From Bullera alba (lineage: Eukaryota > Basidiomycota > Tremellomycetes > Tremellales > Bulleraceae), in the NCBI GenBank assembly GCA_001600095.1, contig BCIX01000004.1, positions 190,586 through 254,585 of the forward strand: a stretch of DNA of 64,000 nucleotides, given 5' to 3'. Below the pieces are notes generated by a model, which made no database searches, was not told the origin of the DNA, and worked only from the letters and a program-made list of their open reading frames with translations. The position numbers and the translations under genes were made by a program. Positions 41,960 to 54,741 of this stretch are shown here, piece by piece. The first letter of the stretch is position 1, and each line of letters begins with the position of its first letter.

Positions 41960-44900
41960 ATGGCTCGAAAGACGACAGGAGGGGCTATCAGGCCTTTCTC
42001 AGCTTCCACCTCTCAGTCAAACAAAAAGGGCTCTGGATCCACTGGCAAGCCCACTGGAGCTGAAGCTGCCGAAGCCAGACGGTCGAAGAACAACGTCGAT
42101 ACTTCATCAGCATACACCTACATCCCAGCTCTACCGAAGCGCCACAGAACGTCCGCCCAGACTCTTTCACTCTCCAAGGACGAAGCAGGGCCATCTTCGC
42201 CTCCCCGCCGAGCGGGTCAAGCCTCAGAAGCTAATGGCAAAGGCAAAGGAAAAGGCAGGGGTAGAGGCGATGAGGACGACGAAGATGATGACGAAGAGGA
42301 GGACATGGAGAGCAGGATTAGGAAGATCGCAATGAGGATCGCGGAGGATGATCTCGGCGAGCTGGAAGATGATGATGAGAGCGAGGTAGATTCCGACGAG
42401 GCCTGGGAGGACGGCGGGAGTGATGATGATCGATGGGGAGATATCTTCCGAGATTTGGACAAGGGCAAGAGCAAGAAGGGGAAGAGCAAAGCGAAAGAAG
42501 TTGTCAGAAAGGTGAGCGATGGCTGTCTTACTGATGCTCCCTGCTAATAGTCGTAGCCTGCTAAACCGCTTACTGTGAATCTCGACGAGAGTGAGGACGA
42601 GGCGCCTACTTCTTCAAAGGCACCCAAGGGGAAGCAGTCTGTGTCAGAGGATGAGGAGGACGATGAAGAGGATAGCGAGGATGAGGATGATGACGAGGAG
42701 GAGTTCGCTGGCTTTGGCGACGAAGACGACCAGATGTCGCAGGGCGAATCGGATGACGAAGAGGATGATGATGACGACGCCGCCGAGATCTCCGATCCCG
42801 AACTCCCCTCCGACCTATCGGACGAAGAATCGAATGGCGATCTCGACGAATTGGATGCCTTTGTCGACCAGATCGCTTCCGAAGACAAGAAGAGAAAGAC
42901 CCAGCTCGGAGGGGAGGAGGAGGCCGATACGAGTAGCAAGAAGAAGAGGAGAGTACTGCCTGTCGTTCCCGGCCCCGCGGTCTCCGATGGCAGTGGTCTA
43001 GGTCTGCGAAGCGGTGAGTCTTTGCTAGGTAATATCATGTTCATACAGCTGATCCTCATTCACAGACCAAAAAGTCGACATTGCCTCATTGATCGCCTCG
43101 CATCCATCACTCGCTTCGGCTTCGGCACTGCTGCCATCTGCCACGAAAGGCAAGACTCCGACCTCTGTCCTGAAACAAGGCACACTCTCCGCCCCCCTGC
43201 CGACCATCGTGCAAGATCGATTGAACCGGGAAGCCGCGTACGAAAGGACCAAAGAGGAAGGTGCGAAATGGGCCACTCTGATGAAACGAGTCAAAGAGGC
43301 AGAACACCTTTCGTTCCCACTGCAAGGTGCTGAACGAGGCGGGGTCAAGAGCTCTGGGGAGATGTTGGCGGATTACAAGCCGAGTGGAGAGCACGAAAGT
43401 GCAGTTCACGCCCTCTTGGCCCGAGCCAACCTCACGGAAAAGGGCGTCAAGCAGGTCGAGGACGATGCCCTGCAGGGCCAAGATCTCAGCATGGAGGAGA
43501 TCAAAGCTAGGAGAGATCAACTTCGAGTCCAACGAGAATTGATGTTTAGAGAAGAGGCCAAATCGAAGAGGGTCTCGAAAATCAAGTCCAAGACGTTCCG
43601 GAAACTCGCTCGGAGACGTGCTGCCAAAGAAGGGGAAGAAGACCTCGAAGCCATGGACGAGGAGGATGCGGCCGAGGTGAGGGAGAAGATGGAGAGGCAG
43701 AGGGCGAAAGAGAGGGCGACACTGCGACACGGTGCCAAGACCGGCAGATGGGCCAGAGAGGCCGATGGTGGTGGTTTCGACAATGACGACAAGAGGAGGG
43801 CAAAGGAGGAAATGCTGGAAATGAAGGAGAAGCTGAGAAGGAGGATAGAGGGTAAAGGAGATGAAGACGACTCTGACGGTAGCGACGAAGATTCCGGAGA
43901 AGAGGAAGCCGACGAAACGACCATCAAAGCGAGAGCGTTTGACCAGTTGGACAAGTTGGGTCAGAACACGGAGCCAGATGCCGCCGACAAGGGTCTGATG
44001 CAGATGGCGTTCATGCAAAAGGCCAGGGAGAGGGAGAGGCAGAAGGTGAATGAGATGGAGGAGACCACTCGACGTGACATTGAGCTGTTTGGGGACGAGG
44101 AGGCTAGTGCCGAAGAGGATGAAGACGAGGGCAAAGCCAATATGATGACCGTCAACGGTAACGAGGGCCGAATGGTGTTCTCGGGTCCTGTGCCAGTAAG
44201 TCCAGAGTCAGCGATACCCAAATCGTTGCACCTACTGACGACGAACAGGGACAATCGGTCAAAGGCAAGCCCACGCCTGTACCGACCTCGGCTCAAGTCG
44301 TCGATACTGCCAAACAACCAACGTCATCGACAGCCAAAGCCGCTCCTGCTACTACGGAATCGTCGAATCCCTGGCTTGTTGCATCTACGTCGTCTGGACC
44401 ATCGCGGAAGCGCAACACTGTCCTGAACGCATCCAGCTCCAACGCCGACAAGGCCACCGCCAACTTGAAGAAGGCCTCCACCGCGAGCAAACGCGCTCAG
44501 AATATCGACGACGACGAAGTAAACATCGAAGTCGACGGCAATGTGCTATTGCGAAAGCAGTCGAAAAAGAGGTCAAAGGCGGATGCCGCGGATGGGGACA
44601 ACAGCGGAGACGAGCGGGACGAGCTGATGCCCAATGCTGGTGCATTCAAGCAGCGGGATCTAGTTGCCGAGGCTTTCGCAGGGGACAACGTCGTCGAGGT
44701 GAGCACGACCCCGAGGATCATGCCTTGCTGTGATTGACATCGAATAGGACTTTGCCAAAGAGAAGCAGAGGATAATCGACGAGGACGCTCCGAAGACCGA
44801 AGACACCTCTCTGACCGGCTGGGTGAGTACATGCGATGTCCAAAGGTACAATCAGCTCAGAAGCTGACCATGCTCAGGGCGCTTGGGGCGGTAAAGGTGT

Positions 44901-45248
44901 AAAGAAGCGCAAGACCAATCCCAAGTTCCTCAAAACGACTGCTGGTATCGAAGCCTCGGAGCGCAAAGACGCTGGAAAGAACAATGTCATCATCACCGAG
45001 AAGAAGGACAAGAAGGCCAGGCAGTTCCAAGTCAAGGACTTGCCATACCCGTACACCTCGATTGCGCAATACGAGGCTCGATTCAACAATCCTCTGGGAG
45101 CGGAGTGGAACAGTAGGAGTATCCACCAGAAGGAGACTATGCCAAGGGTTACGAAGAAGGTAAGTACACTTAGCTGGCAATGGGTTCTTGTACTGATACA
45201 GATTCTCAGCGAGGCGCAATCATCGAGCCCGTCAGAAGACTGTTCTAG
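41960..45248 (+). CDS. UTP14: SSU-processome protein Utp14
   Basis: Seven exons (41960-42511, 42557-43013, 43066-44195, 44249-44698, 44748-44822, 44878-45159, 45210-45248) encode 994 aa. The N-terminal 330 residues are strongly acidic with D/E runs. The conserved core begins I-A-S-L-I-A-S-H-P and continues with L-P-T-I-V-Q-D-R-L-N-R-E and K-I-K-S-K-T-F-R-K-L-A-R-R, then T-L-R-H-G-A-K-T-G-R-W-A. Later come N-P-W-L, G-A-W-G-G-K-G-V and K-K-R-K-T-N, the last 60 residues holding D-L-P-Y-P-Y-T-S and M-P-R-V-T-K-K-R-G-A-I-I-E-P. Utp14 is the activator of the Dhr1 helicase in 40S biogenesis in the nucleolus. UTP7 at 27 kb belongs to the same complex. Confidence 0.95.
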
Positions 45249-46071
45249 GCCAGAAGTCGGCCGGCGTACCTGGACGTCTCACCCTCGCGGGATTCAAGGG
45301 ATGGCATTGAAGACGCATGGACTGATGCATTGGTATGTCTTGCGAGGAGATTACTTACATGGCCCCCCAAAGCGATCCTCCCGTGTACTCTTGATCAATA
45401 CAATCCATGCCGAATTGAACAGCAAAAACCACTTAGCAATCGGCCAGCCGATAGTGCTATGTCAGTGTCTCGTGGAGGTCGAGAGCGGTCTTCGTCGGTG
45501 CTGGCTGATCTGTGGAGAGACTTTTGGACCAATGGAGCAACGAGTTCAGCTCAGTCATTTCCAACTCAGCCAAGACAAGAAAGGGGACCCCCTCGATCCT
45601 GATGAAGCTAGATCTGATTCAATTTGTGCAAGTCGTACATTCTGAATTGCTAGATCCGCACCCAGTCGAGAGCTGAGGACTATCCGGATGATGACACATT
45701 GACCGGGTGACCACTTGTTTTAGAAACATGGGTCGACAGGCTGTACTCTCTCCACCACCAAGATCGCCAAAAGATCGAAAGTACCTGCTCGGAAGGCGAG
45801 GCGACTGACGAGGGCGATAGGCAAGCTCGGCAGTCGCCCGATGAGCACAGCTCCCTCGCCTTAGCCATACTGGATTAACACTATTTGAATGGGATCGGCC
45901 TTATCGGCACATGCACATGCTCACTGTGCATCATCTACCGACCTCACTATCCGATCGCTCCACTCTTCAGCCCTCCGCCCGATCCATTCTATACCATATC
46001 TCTCGCTCCTCATTCTGACTTCGCTGTTGACTGTTGGAATGCCGACGACACGTTAACAGGTGGCCGTTAGC
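45249..46071. other. Gene-free stretch between convergent genes
   Basis: 3' flanks of UTP14 and of the orphan gene. No supportable gene or RNA. Confidence 0.45.
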
Positions 46072-47781
46072 TCACCAATGGCCTTTGCGTCCACCACCGC
46101 CGATGGACAACACGGTCTCGACCGACTGTTTACCACCATAGGCATACATCGAATCAGGAATGTGAACGTGTTCATCCCCTGGCGATGTCGCTCTGGTCGA
46201 GATCGAGTCCTCGTCACTGCCGTATCTGGTCCGTGGAGTTCCGAATTGAGATGTGTTGCCGCTCCCCAAGATGATGGGTGAGTTGGAGAACTGTGAGTTT
46301 CCATGGACTGCCGGATGACTGCCATCCTGCAGGGATAGTGCTGACATTCGGTAGTCGACTTCCTCTTCGCCTCTACGGTCGAAGTACCAGGATGGGACAT
46401 CCGAGTTACTTATCCGTTTGGCGAGCTTGGCTTCGAGGTGTGGGAGTCTACTTGCCATCTCGCCGAGCAGACTGGTGTTGAACGTTACCTGTGTAGGTTT
46501 TCCCTCCCCGTCGAACTCTTTCCAGGCCTCGTCCAAGGCGCCACGAGCGAGAGACTCGATCAGCACCTCTTCGATCCGGTTCTTCTCGTCTGGTCGGCAT
46601 CCTGCCCCTCCAGACTGATCTGTATGATCGACTTCGGGCGCATGGGTCTGGAGATCAGTCGGGTTGCTCCAGCCTCGACAGAACATATTGGTTTCGCCCA
46701 AGCTGTGTGTTCGCTGACCACTTTCCTCGTAAGACGCCCATCGCTTGCCCTCTCCGTTGCCCTCTTCGTTGGGAGCCCCTCGTACTAGGATGACACCTAT
46801 GCTGGTCTTCTGCTGCAAAGTCGGAGTGCTCACCGGCGCCGAGTGCTTGTCTTGGTAGTACTTTGGACTGCCTCTCCCCGGCCTTCCTCGACGATCGGAC
46901 CGAGCGACTGACATCTCACCGGACTTGGTGTTCATGTCTGATGCAGAGGTTCGGTACCCCGACGATGATGCATACCCTGTCTCCTTTTTGGACTTGGCGG
47001 CTTTCTTGTCGATGATCATCTGTCGTTGATTGGTCCGGCCCCGGGAGGTCTTCTTCTCAGATCCAGGCCAGAACTCGTCCTCCGTGTACCAATGATCGAC
47101 AATGTGTCCCCTTCGGTCGACGACGACTGTGGCCTTCAGAGCGGTATCACCATTTTTGCTCCTTTGCGCTCTCTCAGTTTCTCGCCTCCACCTATTCGCA
47201 GTGCGCGAATGCCAAGTTTCTTTCGGGTTACACATGTATCCTTGTTCTGCATCAGCCTGGTAGTCCCGATCAGACTTGAATGTCACTTCCTGGCCTTCGC
47301 TCTTGAGCTCCAGGGTTTTATCACCGGCAGCGCATTGCCCCGTGTTATCGCTTTCGTGATTTTCTGCCGCCTCGACAGTGTCATGTCCAACGCACTCCAA
47401 TTGCGCGCAGCTCTTTGCGTGTTCCTTGTAGCCGCCATCCCTCCCGTCGAAGCGGTACCACTCGAGAGTCGTACCATCGCTGGGATTGTCGTATACACCC
47501 GTCAGTGTATTCACCTGGGGTTCGAGTCGACCATAGTCGATAATGGCGGAATACGGGTCGTCCGCCGGCCAGCCCGATCCTAGACCCATCAATTCCAAAG
47601 CGTCATCAACATGAGAATCCCGCTTGGATGCCAAATCACTGCTATGACCGAGGAAGAAGACGTGGTGGGGGTTTTCTGCCGAAACGGGTTGATCAGGGTG
47701 CTCGATACTTGACAATGAGTAGATATCGCCATAGTAGCCCTCTGAGATCTGGCATTCCGTACCAGGGACCTTGAATGACAT
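46072..47781 (-). CDS. Intronless orphan protein of 569 aa
   Basis: One uninterrupted frame from M-S-F-K-V-P-G-T-E-C-Q-I-S to K-G-H-W. The length with no intron is exceptional here: nearly all neighbours have several introns per kb. I recognise no domain. The composition is hydrophilic, with Arg/Lys/Ser-rich low-complexity stretches around residues 240-330 (K-A-A-K-S-K-K; R-R-G-R-P-G-R-G-S). A more ordered segment lies near residue 400-450 (E-V-L-I-E-S-L-A-R-G-A-L-D-E-A-W-K-E-F; R-L-P-H-L-E-A-K-L-A-K-R-I). The last 30 residues are G-rich. No signal peptide or membrane segment. It could be lineage-specific. Confidence 0.65.
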   Translation of the reverse strand: MSFKVPGTECQISEGYYGDIYSLSSIEHPDQPVSAENPHHVFFLGHSSDLASKRDSHVDDALELMGLGSGWPADDPYSAIIDYGRLEPQVNTLTGVYDNPSDGTTLEWYRFDGRDGGYKEHAKSCAQLECVGHDTVEAAENHESDNTGQCAAGDKTLELKSEGQEVTFKSDRDYQADAEQGYMCNPKETWHSRTANRWRRETERAQRSKNGDTALKATVVVDRRGHIVDHWYTEDEFWPGSEKKTSRGRTNQRQMIIDKKAAKSKKETGYASSSGYRTSASDMNTKSGEMSVARSDRRGRPGRGSPKYYQDKHSAPVSTPTLQQKTSIGVILVRGAPNEEGNGEGKRWASYEESGQRTHSLGETNMFCRGWSNPTDLQTHAPEVDHTDQSGGAGCRPDEKNRIEEVLIESLARGALDEAWKEFDGEGKPTQVTFNTSLLGEMASRLPHLEAKLAKRISNSDVPSWYFDRRGEEEVDYRMSALSLQDGSHPAVHGNSQFSNSPIILGSGNTSQFGTPRTRYGSDEDSISTRATSPGDEHVHIPDSMYAYGGKQSVETVLSIGGGGRKGHW

Positions 47782-48424
47782 GTTGTATGGGGAGGACTAG
47801 TCGGAAGCTTGGATTTTAGCTCCGTGGGGGGTTTTGCGGTAAGAGGGGAAAGACTCACAATCCGATTATATCAGCCCAAGACGTCTGGCCTCTGAGGCTG
47901 GGGGAGCATGCCAAGGCGGCGGATAGTGAGGAGAATGTCGATGAAAAGAGGGACTCTGCGATCGTGTTGCAGAATACGCTTCGAAGGAGGGGGTTTGGGG
48001 GGAATGTAACACTGCTGAACTGTTTCAGCATCCTTTCGGGGCAAGGAGCTCTGAGACTTTCTCTCATAGAGTACCATGATGACGTGCGAAGAGGACTGCT
48101 GTATCAGTTCTCGTTCAAGGGGAGGTACATACCTTCCAGTGCTCCGATAAGTCGAGATCCAGGCATACGTTCGAAGTAGGTATCGACTCTTCCCAACCTC
48201 AGTCTTGTCTACTAGAGGATTCAGTATCAGCCGACTGGACTCGGTTGCTGCAGAGTGTCATCTCGTCATGATCAGCTGGCGCTACGTTGCCTGGCCTGGC
48301 TGGCAGATTGTCAGAACGGTGGCCAGTGAGCTGGCGCGATAAGCCTGACTTGACGGTTCAGTCAAAATTGCGACAGGGTAGACCGACCGAGTCGTGCCAA
48401 GATGTAGCATACCGTTAAGACGTA
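47782..48424. other. Upstream region of the orphan gene
   Basis: On the minus strand a gtgagt donor near 47858 and a ctag acceptor near 47810 could define a 5' untranslated intron just before the start. The upstream ORF (47855-48077) would then be untranslated leader. MIP1 ends at 48425 on the same strand. Confidence 0.4.
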
Positions 48425-51400
48425 CTACTTCTTCACCACGAATGGCTGGTGTCGGCTTTGAGATTGAGGTGCCTGGCTGAAGATATTATCCAGCTCCGTC
48501 GCCGGTATTTCTCCCATCGCAACCGCCCTCTCTCGAGCCTTCCGTTCCGCCTTTTGAGCGACTTTCGAGCCGGGGATGGTCCGACCCTCTTTGTCCGTGA
48601 TTGGCGACTGCTCGTTCAACCACCGTCTGGCTATCGCCCCATTGGTCCTGAGCGCTTGAGCCTTGAGGAACAGGTAATGATCTGCCGAGTCGATATCGGA
48701 GAACAAGACCACTGGCTGACTTGTCGTTCCCTCGTATACCGGGACGTCTGCCCCGACCGACGGTCCGAGGTCCATGTTGTTGGTCTTGGCGATCAACTGG
48801 TTGATATCCAAACTCTCTCCTGGTGGTATTTCGGTAGGATTGCTCGGCGTGACACATGGCATAAACACCTCTTTGCGAAGAACGTGATCGATGTCGACGG
48901 CGGAGAAGAAAGTGACACCTTGGGGAACATCATCGATACCGAGGTTGAAGCAGAACAAGGCTCTTGTCCAAGCATTGGCGATCTGCAGCGCAGCAGCTGT
49001 CCGGTATTCATCCTCCTCTTTGGCCAGGTACCGCACCTCGTCGTGGACCGAGATCAGATATCTAGCCTTGATACCGTATTTCTTGATGAGATACTCCATC
49101 GAGACGATGAGCAGATGGAGATAGTCGACACCAGAGGACTGAACAACCCAGTTGATCCGCGAAGGGAGGTATGTTGATGAACCGTCGAGATGCGATTTGC
49201 TCAAAGCTTTCGTCACTCCGCATCCGAGAGCTGGGGTCGCGGGTCGGTCTGACAATGCGATCATCTCGAGCGTGTTGAACAAGAAGCTTTCCGATCCTCC
49301 GTACCAGATCGATGAGACTTGAGCAGCAGGCAGGGTCTTAAGCCTTCTCGCCTTTTGACCCTTTGTTGCGGCGTAGAGGTCGATTGCCTTTTGCGTTGCG
49401 GCCTCTTTGGTGAGTGTTGGATCGCCCTGGAGCAAAAGCTGAACAGCGTGTTTCTGACCCGCACCATAGATACGAGAGTAATTGAACACCTTGGCGGCAT
49501 CTCGCGTGGTGCCGAGGATAGAGGCCGTCTTGGAGTGTAGATCGGTACCAGCGGATTTCGTGCCTTCGAGCGTCATCCACCCGATGGCTGTTGAGCCATG
49601 CATGCCGAATTGAGAGTCACCCATCACACTGGAAATCCAGAGCTCCTCTGAATCGACGTCTGCGCCGACCAACGAGTATCCGGCGGGTGCTTTGACCATG
49701 GATTTGAGCTCGGAGCCGACCCTATTCTTCTTAGCGTTGGATGCGGTAAGCCAGGTCGACTCGACGGCACGTCGGGTGACGGTACCCATGGGAATGACCT
49801 GGGGTAGGATCATTCCCTGCCCGGATTCCTGGTAAATCGCCATTTGATCCATGATACGTTCTCGAGCACTGGTCCAGTAGCTGCACAGCACACTGAGTTG
49901 AGTTGCAGCCTGAGCTGCCTTTGCCGTGACGTCGTCGTTGGTATCGCCCGTGACCGCAGATGCGAGCTTGCCAGATTCGATGGCAGTGACATAGCCTCGA
50001 GCCAATGGGTTTCCAACGTTCTTGCCCTCACCATTAGCATGTGGGATTCGGAAGTAGAGGTGCTCTCTGTCTTCGGCCATCGCCCTGTCTTCGTCCTTGA
50101 TGTTCTCTGGGTCGAGCTCCCACTCGACGATCGTTCCGTAACGAGATGGGTGACTCCCATCTGCTGGTCTTTCGGCCTCAAAATCGGCTTTGGGGACTCG
50201 GTACAACCACTTGAACCGCTTGCTGGAGAGGACGGGATAGCCATCCCATTTGAGCCGGAGTAGCAAAGGTGTGAGCGTCTTTCTCGGCGTAAGATCGATT
50301 TCCCCGGGCGCAGAAGCTTTGGTCAGGTCGTGGTACCACTTTGGCCATTCCTCGTAGTCGATATTCGAACCGCCAACCTTGGATCCGGAGGCTGCTACCC
50401 GGGCTGAAGAATGGTCAACGCGGCTCAACAGACTGCGCTCCTTCAACTCACGGCTACTCGCATCACTCCAATCAAGCTGACTCGCCCATGGGCTTTTCGG
50501 ACCCAAAGCCTTGAGGTCCACTGCGCACTGTTGTAGATCACTCGAGGCCTCGGCAATGGGGACAGCGAGGACCTTGTCCAAGAGGTAGGGCTTGAATGAA
50601 GTGAGTTCCTTCGATTGGATCCACTTTGCCGTTTTCGATGAGATCAATTTCATGATCTTGCGCTTTCCTTCGGGCACCACTCGGAATGCAACCATATCGT
50701 CCGGCAGCGGATTGTGGTCTCCAGAAAAGTCGATGGGATCGCCGTGCACAGCCTGCAGATCGTCAATCTCGGTCTCGGGAACAAGAAAGCACCATCCCTC
50801 TGTTCTATGGTGAACCACTGGATACCCTTTGAACCGCATTTGCAGCAACAGTGGCAGTAGCTGCTGCTCGAACTTCATTTTGCCGTAGGAGTCGTTTACC
50901 ACCTCGTGATACCATCTGGGATTCTGGCTTTCGAACTCGGGCTGCTGAGCGTCCGCCACAACAGACTTCTCCTCTGGCTGAGCCGCTTTCTTCGGGGTAT
51001 TTGGCTTCACGGCTGACCATTCAGGATCACTCCATCGAGCTCTCTTCGGTGTCCAATCGAGTTGAGAGTGCCAAGGATCGTCTTTGGTAGGTCCATCCCG
51101 CCGCAACTCCTCCGCCAGGACCCTCAGTCCGCTCTGCACGTTGTCCTGCAACTTCTGATACGTCTCCTCCGCAGTTCGAAGATAGTCGTTCCACGAGCGA
51201 TCGACCGGTAGGAACGACGAACCCATGTACATCATCCCTCCGAACGAAGCGGGGTGTGGGCAAGATTCCAGGAACATCGGGAGAACCTTCTTGTACACGT
51301 CGTGTGTGATTTTGACGTCGCTGGCACAGTACGATAGCAGGTCTTGTAGCTCTGGGAATAGTTGGGAGGCGTGGGTGATGCTTTCGTCGCCGAAGCGATT

Positions 51401-52847
51401 CCTGATGGTCTTGTCGACTTTGTAGCCACAGTGCAATTTGGCCACCTCTGCGAGGGAATTGACAGATGTCAGATCGTTCCACAATTTGTCCGTGGCGTCC
51501 ATGGCGTCTTCGGGAGTGCCAGTGTCGACTTCGTTTGATATGACCGTTTGACCATCGTCGAAATCGTCCAGAGCATCTCGAACTTGATCCTCATCGTCCT
51601 TCTGCTTTCTCCGCCTCAGCCACTCGGGCCGTTGTCCTGTTGTCATACCCCTAGCGGCAACGTGTAGAGATAGGGTGTCCAACCATCTTGTGCTGGACCG
51701 CTCAAGATCGTACTCCTCCTTGACCCTCGCCCGATCGTATCCGACGTTGTGTCCCACCACGATCCGCTCCGGACCTTGGACCTTGCCGAATAGAGGAATC
51801 AGCTCGTGGGGATGACAGTCTGGTACGGTTTTGTCCCATTTAGGTCGAGGAGGGGGAAGAGTATCGGGTGGCGATTGAAACAGAACGGGACTGAGCCATG
51901 AAAACCAATGGTCAGGTGAAGCTGCCGTCGCCATGACTGGAAATGAAGACAGTTTGTACAGTGTCTCGACGTCGAAGATGACCAATCTCGCATCGTCGAG
52001 GTCTTCGACAGGCTCGAACGATCCATCCGGGTAGTACTTTGTCCACCCAGAGCAATCGGTACTCCATTCCTCCGGCATCTCTGGGAGCTTTATCGTAGCG
52101 AGTGTCTTTGCCATAGAGAGGTATGGCTCGGATGTATGCTGACCGAGGGCGTAGAAGTGGTCTCGTATGTTGCGACCACGTAGTGGTGGTAGTTGAAAGT
52201 CGATCTCTTCGAGCACCGCGGCATCTTTGGCATTCAGGCCATTCGCTTCGAGGTGGATCCTAGAGAGCTCGACGAGCTCCTTCCGGGGCTTGGGTAAACC
52301 GGGTCCTGGGAACAGCTGCCGGTGCATTGATTCTGATAAGAGCTGAACACCTGCAGGGTTGCGCCTGAGGCTTTTGTCAACCTCCTTGCCTTTGTCGACC
52401 TCTTTGCCTTTGTCGACGACCGGTGCACTAGGCTCGATGACCGGGTTCTTTGGAGCCGCCGTCTTCTGGCGAAATGATGCGGGGGAGAGTAGTGTGGGGA
52501 GCTTTCGAGTTGTTGGGGTACGCGAGCCTGTAGTTCAGAGTTAGTGTCAGATCGATCTCCACCATCGGCGAGCGATACTTACTACCGCTCTTCGCTCCAG
52601 CAGCTATCCGTTCTTTCGCCATCTGCTGGGCGAGGTTGTAGTCCTGCTCCTCCTTCCGATTCCATCCCGAGTACTTAATTGCCCCATCCTTCTTTACCGC
52701 TGGTGCAGATGGCTTGGATACCTGTCCGGCCTTCCTCCAGGTCCTCTTGTTGATATACGAAGTGTTGGTCCTCTGAAGTTGTAGGCAAGCTCCAAGGCGG
52801 ATTCTGGCTGGTCTGGCCAGTTGGCTCACTTGGAGCGCTCTTGACAT
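48425..52847 (-). CDS. MIP1: Mitochondrial DNA polymerase gamma catalytic subunit
   Basis: Exons 52583-52847 and 48425-52527 (55-bp intron) encode 1,455 aa. The N-terminus is Arg-rich and mitochondrial-like. The 3'-5' exonuclease has motif I V-I-F-D-V-E-T-L, motif II V-V-G-H-N-V-G-Y-D-R-A and motif III Y-C-A-S-D-V-K-I-T-H. A spacer region of several hundred residues carries repeated W-Y-H-D/E and L-L-R-L-K-W-D-G-Y-P-V units. The family-A polymerase follows: motif A V-G-A-D-V-D-S-E-E-L-W, motif B A-A-K-V-F-N-Y-S-R-I-Y-G-A-G, motif C S-V-H-D-E-V-R-Y. It replicates and proofreads mitochondrial DNA. It is longer than yeast Mip1 because of an extended C-terminus after motif C and a longer spacer. 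No frameshift seen. Confidence 0.96.
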
Positions 52848-53150
52848 TCTGTACCAAGCACCCTTCGTGACAGGCGTGATCCGATCCTTCCGCAGACCCT
52901 ATGCTGCCTTGCAGACTATACACAGACTGGATGTTCAAGACAGTAAGATGAAGTGAGAGACGACAACATGAGAAGTCGGTTCGATCGGCTGCATCGAATT
53001 TCGACTTTCCAGATCTGGATCTGCGAAGACAATGTTGTTTCTTTCCTCCTCTGTCAATTCGCTCAGTATCAGCTCTTTCGGGCAGCGTCAACAGCCTAGC
53101 ATCGGAGCAGAACGACTGCTGAGAGCTCTGATAGGAGTGATAGGTTCAGA
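52848..53150. promoter_or_regulatory. Divergent MIP1/LNP1 promoter
   Basis: 303 bp between opposite starts. No clear TATA; no gene seen. Confidence 0.45.
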
Positions 53151-54741
53151 ATGGGTCTATTCAGCCTCTTTAGCAAGGTGAGTTGCCAGGAATGGGAGAG
53201 CTTGCTCGCCTGATGTCATCGGCTTCGTATGAAGCTTGGTGGAAGGCAAAACTAATACTGCTCAGAGCTCCCCTCCGGACTACGAGACACTTCTAGCTCG
53301 ACTGTCGACTGAGATCGATGAGGTCAAGACGCATTTATCCCAAGTCAGGCTGAAAGAGAGGCGTTGGTCGTTACTCGTCAACGCATACGGTATTGCATTA
53401 TGGGCAGTCTGGGTCGGACTGTGGTATGTCCGAGGACTACCCCTTGGACTATTCAAGATAGATTCGCCGAGCTTGGAGTACAAAGCGATTGGAGGGGGCG
53501 GTATAGCTGCAGGACCCATCTTGTGAGTGACCCATAGAGTGAACAACAGCTGAATCCAAACAGTCTGTGGGCACTGAACCGAGCTCTGCACTTCGTCTTC
53601 CGTCAACAACGCAACAAATCAGGTAAGGCCAACCCCAAAGTGGTACTCTTATTACTCAGGCTGATTGTTTCGTGCTTCAGAAACCAAGTTGCGATCGCTA
53701 TTGGCCAAACAGCGTAAACATCTGGACGAGATCAAAAAGGCTACGAACTACGACTCGACGAGAAAGCTCATTGAGCGATATGACGAGTCCACTGGATCGC
53801 CAATGTCTACGCCTCAGCATCAAATCACTGGAGGACGACCCGGATCAAACCTGTCCACTCCAGTCAGAGGAACTCCTGGGTCACCTTCACCGGCTGGTCG
53901 AAACCCCGCTCAAGGCCCAGCAACCGCTTTGCCTCTCGGACAAGGTGGTACACCCCGAGCTCCTGGTCACCTAGCTGGCGCAGGAGGGACTCCAGCTCGT
54001 AAGCTAGCGATCTGATACCGAGGACAAGAAGCTAATCTACCTTTTACATCAGAACCTATCGGTATCGCTCCCGAAGGCATGACTCCCGATCAAGCGGCAG
54101 CTCTACAGACACTTCAGATGCACGCTATTCAGCCAGTACTGCCCACGCCGGAGAAGCGGTGGTATGACCGAGTAGTGGACTCGATCTTGGGCGAGGATCC
54201 CGGTGAGCGAGCTCTATGCCCCAGGATTGAGAAGCGTTTGACTGATTGGCATTTGCAGCTCACGCCTCTCAAAGCAAGTTTGCGCTGGTTTGCGGGGAGT
54301 GCTTCCGACACAATGGTCTCGTGGGGACGAAGTACGAATGGGAGAGGATGCGTGAGTCTACAAGCGTGGCATTCACAAGGGTATTCGCTGATCATTTCGA
54401 ATATAGAATGGATCTGCCCTCGTACGTCGAAAGCACCTCTCTCTTGGTGCGATTACTGACTACTACCAGGCTGCAACCACATGAACCCCGCCCCCCTGTC
54501 AAAATTACGATCAGATCCCATGGCAAATGCTACGCCTCAGCAACCCCAATTGATGCCATCCCCACAGACACCCTCGCATCTGCCCCGTGCCGCTCCCTCC
54601 CCTAGGCCCAGGAGACAGCTCGGCGATCGAGCCACACCTCGATCTAGCAAATTGGGCAAAGAGGTCTTCTCTGCCAGCGAAGAGAACAGCGATGAGGATA
54701 GCGGTGACGCCGGGAGAATGGATGTGGACGACGAGAAATGA
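53151..54741 (+). CDS. LNP1: Lunapark, ER three-way-junction protein
   Basis: Eight exons (53151-53177, 53266-53522, 53564-53622, 53681-53998, 54053-54202, 54259-54351, 54407-54421, 54470-54741) give 396 aa. The N-terminus is M-G-L-F-S-L-F-S-K, then a coiled segment. Two close membrane spans follow (V-N-A-Y-G-I-A-L-W-A-V-W-V-G-L-W-Y and G-G-G-I-A-A-G-P-I-L-F-L-W-A-L). A second coiled coil (K-L-R-S-L-L-A-K-Q-R) leads to a Pro/Gly linker. The Lunapark zinc ribbon is V-C-G-E-C-F-R-H-N-G-L-V followed by W-I-C-P-R-C-N-H-M-N-P, giving C-x2-C and C-x2-C. An acidic tail ends the protein. It stabilises ER tubule junctions. One exon is only 15 nt. Confidence 0.92.

Noticed and set aside
43107..44018. 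300-residue minus-strand ORF
   Set aside because: Antisense shadow of the UTP14 coding exon, with no protein-like motif order.
47855..48077. First coding exon of the orphan gene
   Set aside because: Splicing the gtgagt donor to the ctag acceptor puts it out of frame with the orphan's ATG.
48449..49177. 242-residue plus-strand ORF
   Set aside because: Antisense to the MIP1 polymerase domain, whose motifs are unambiguous on the other strand.
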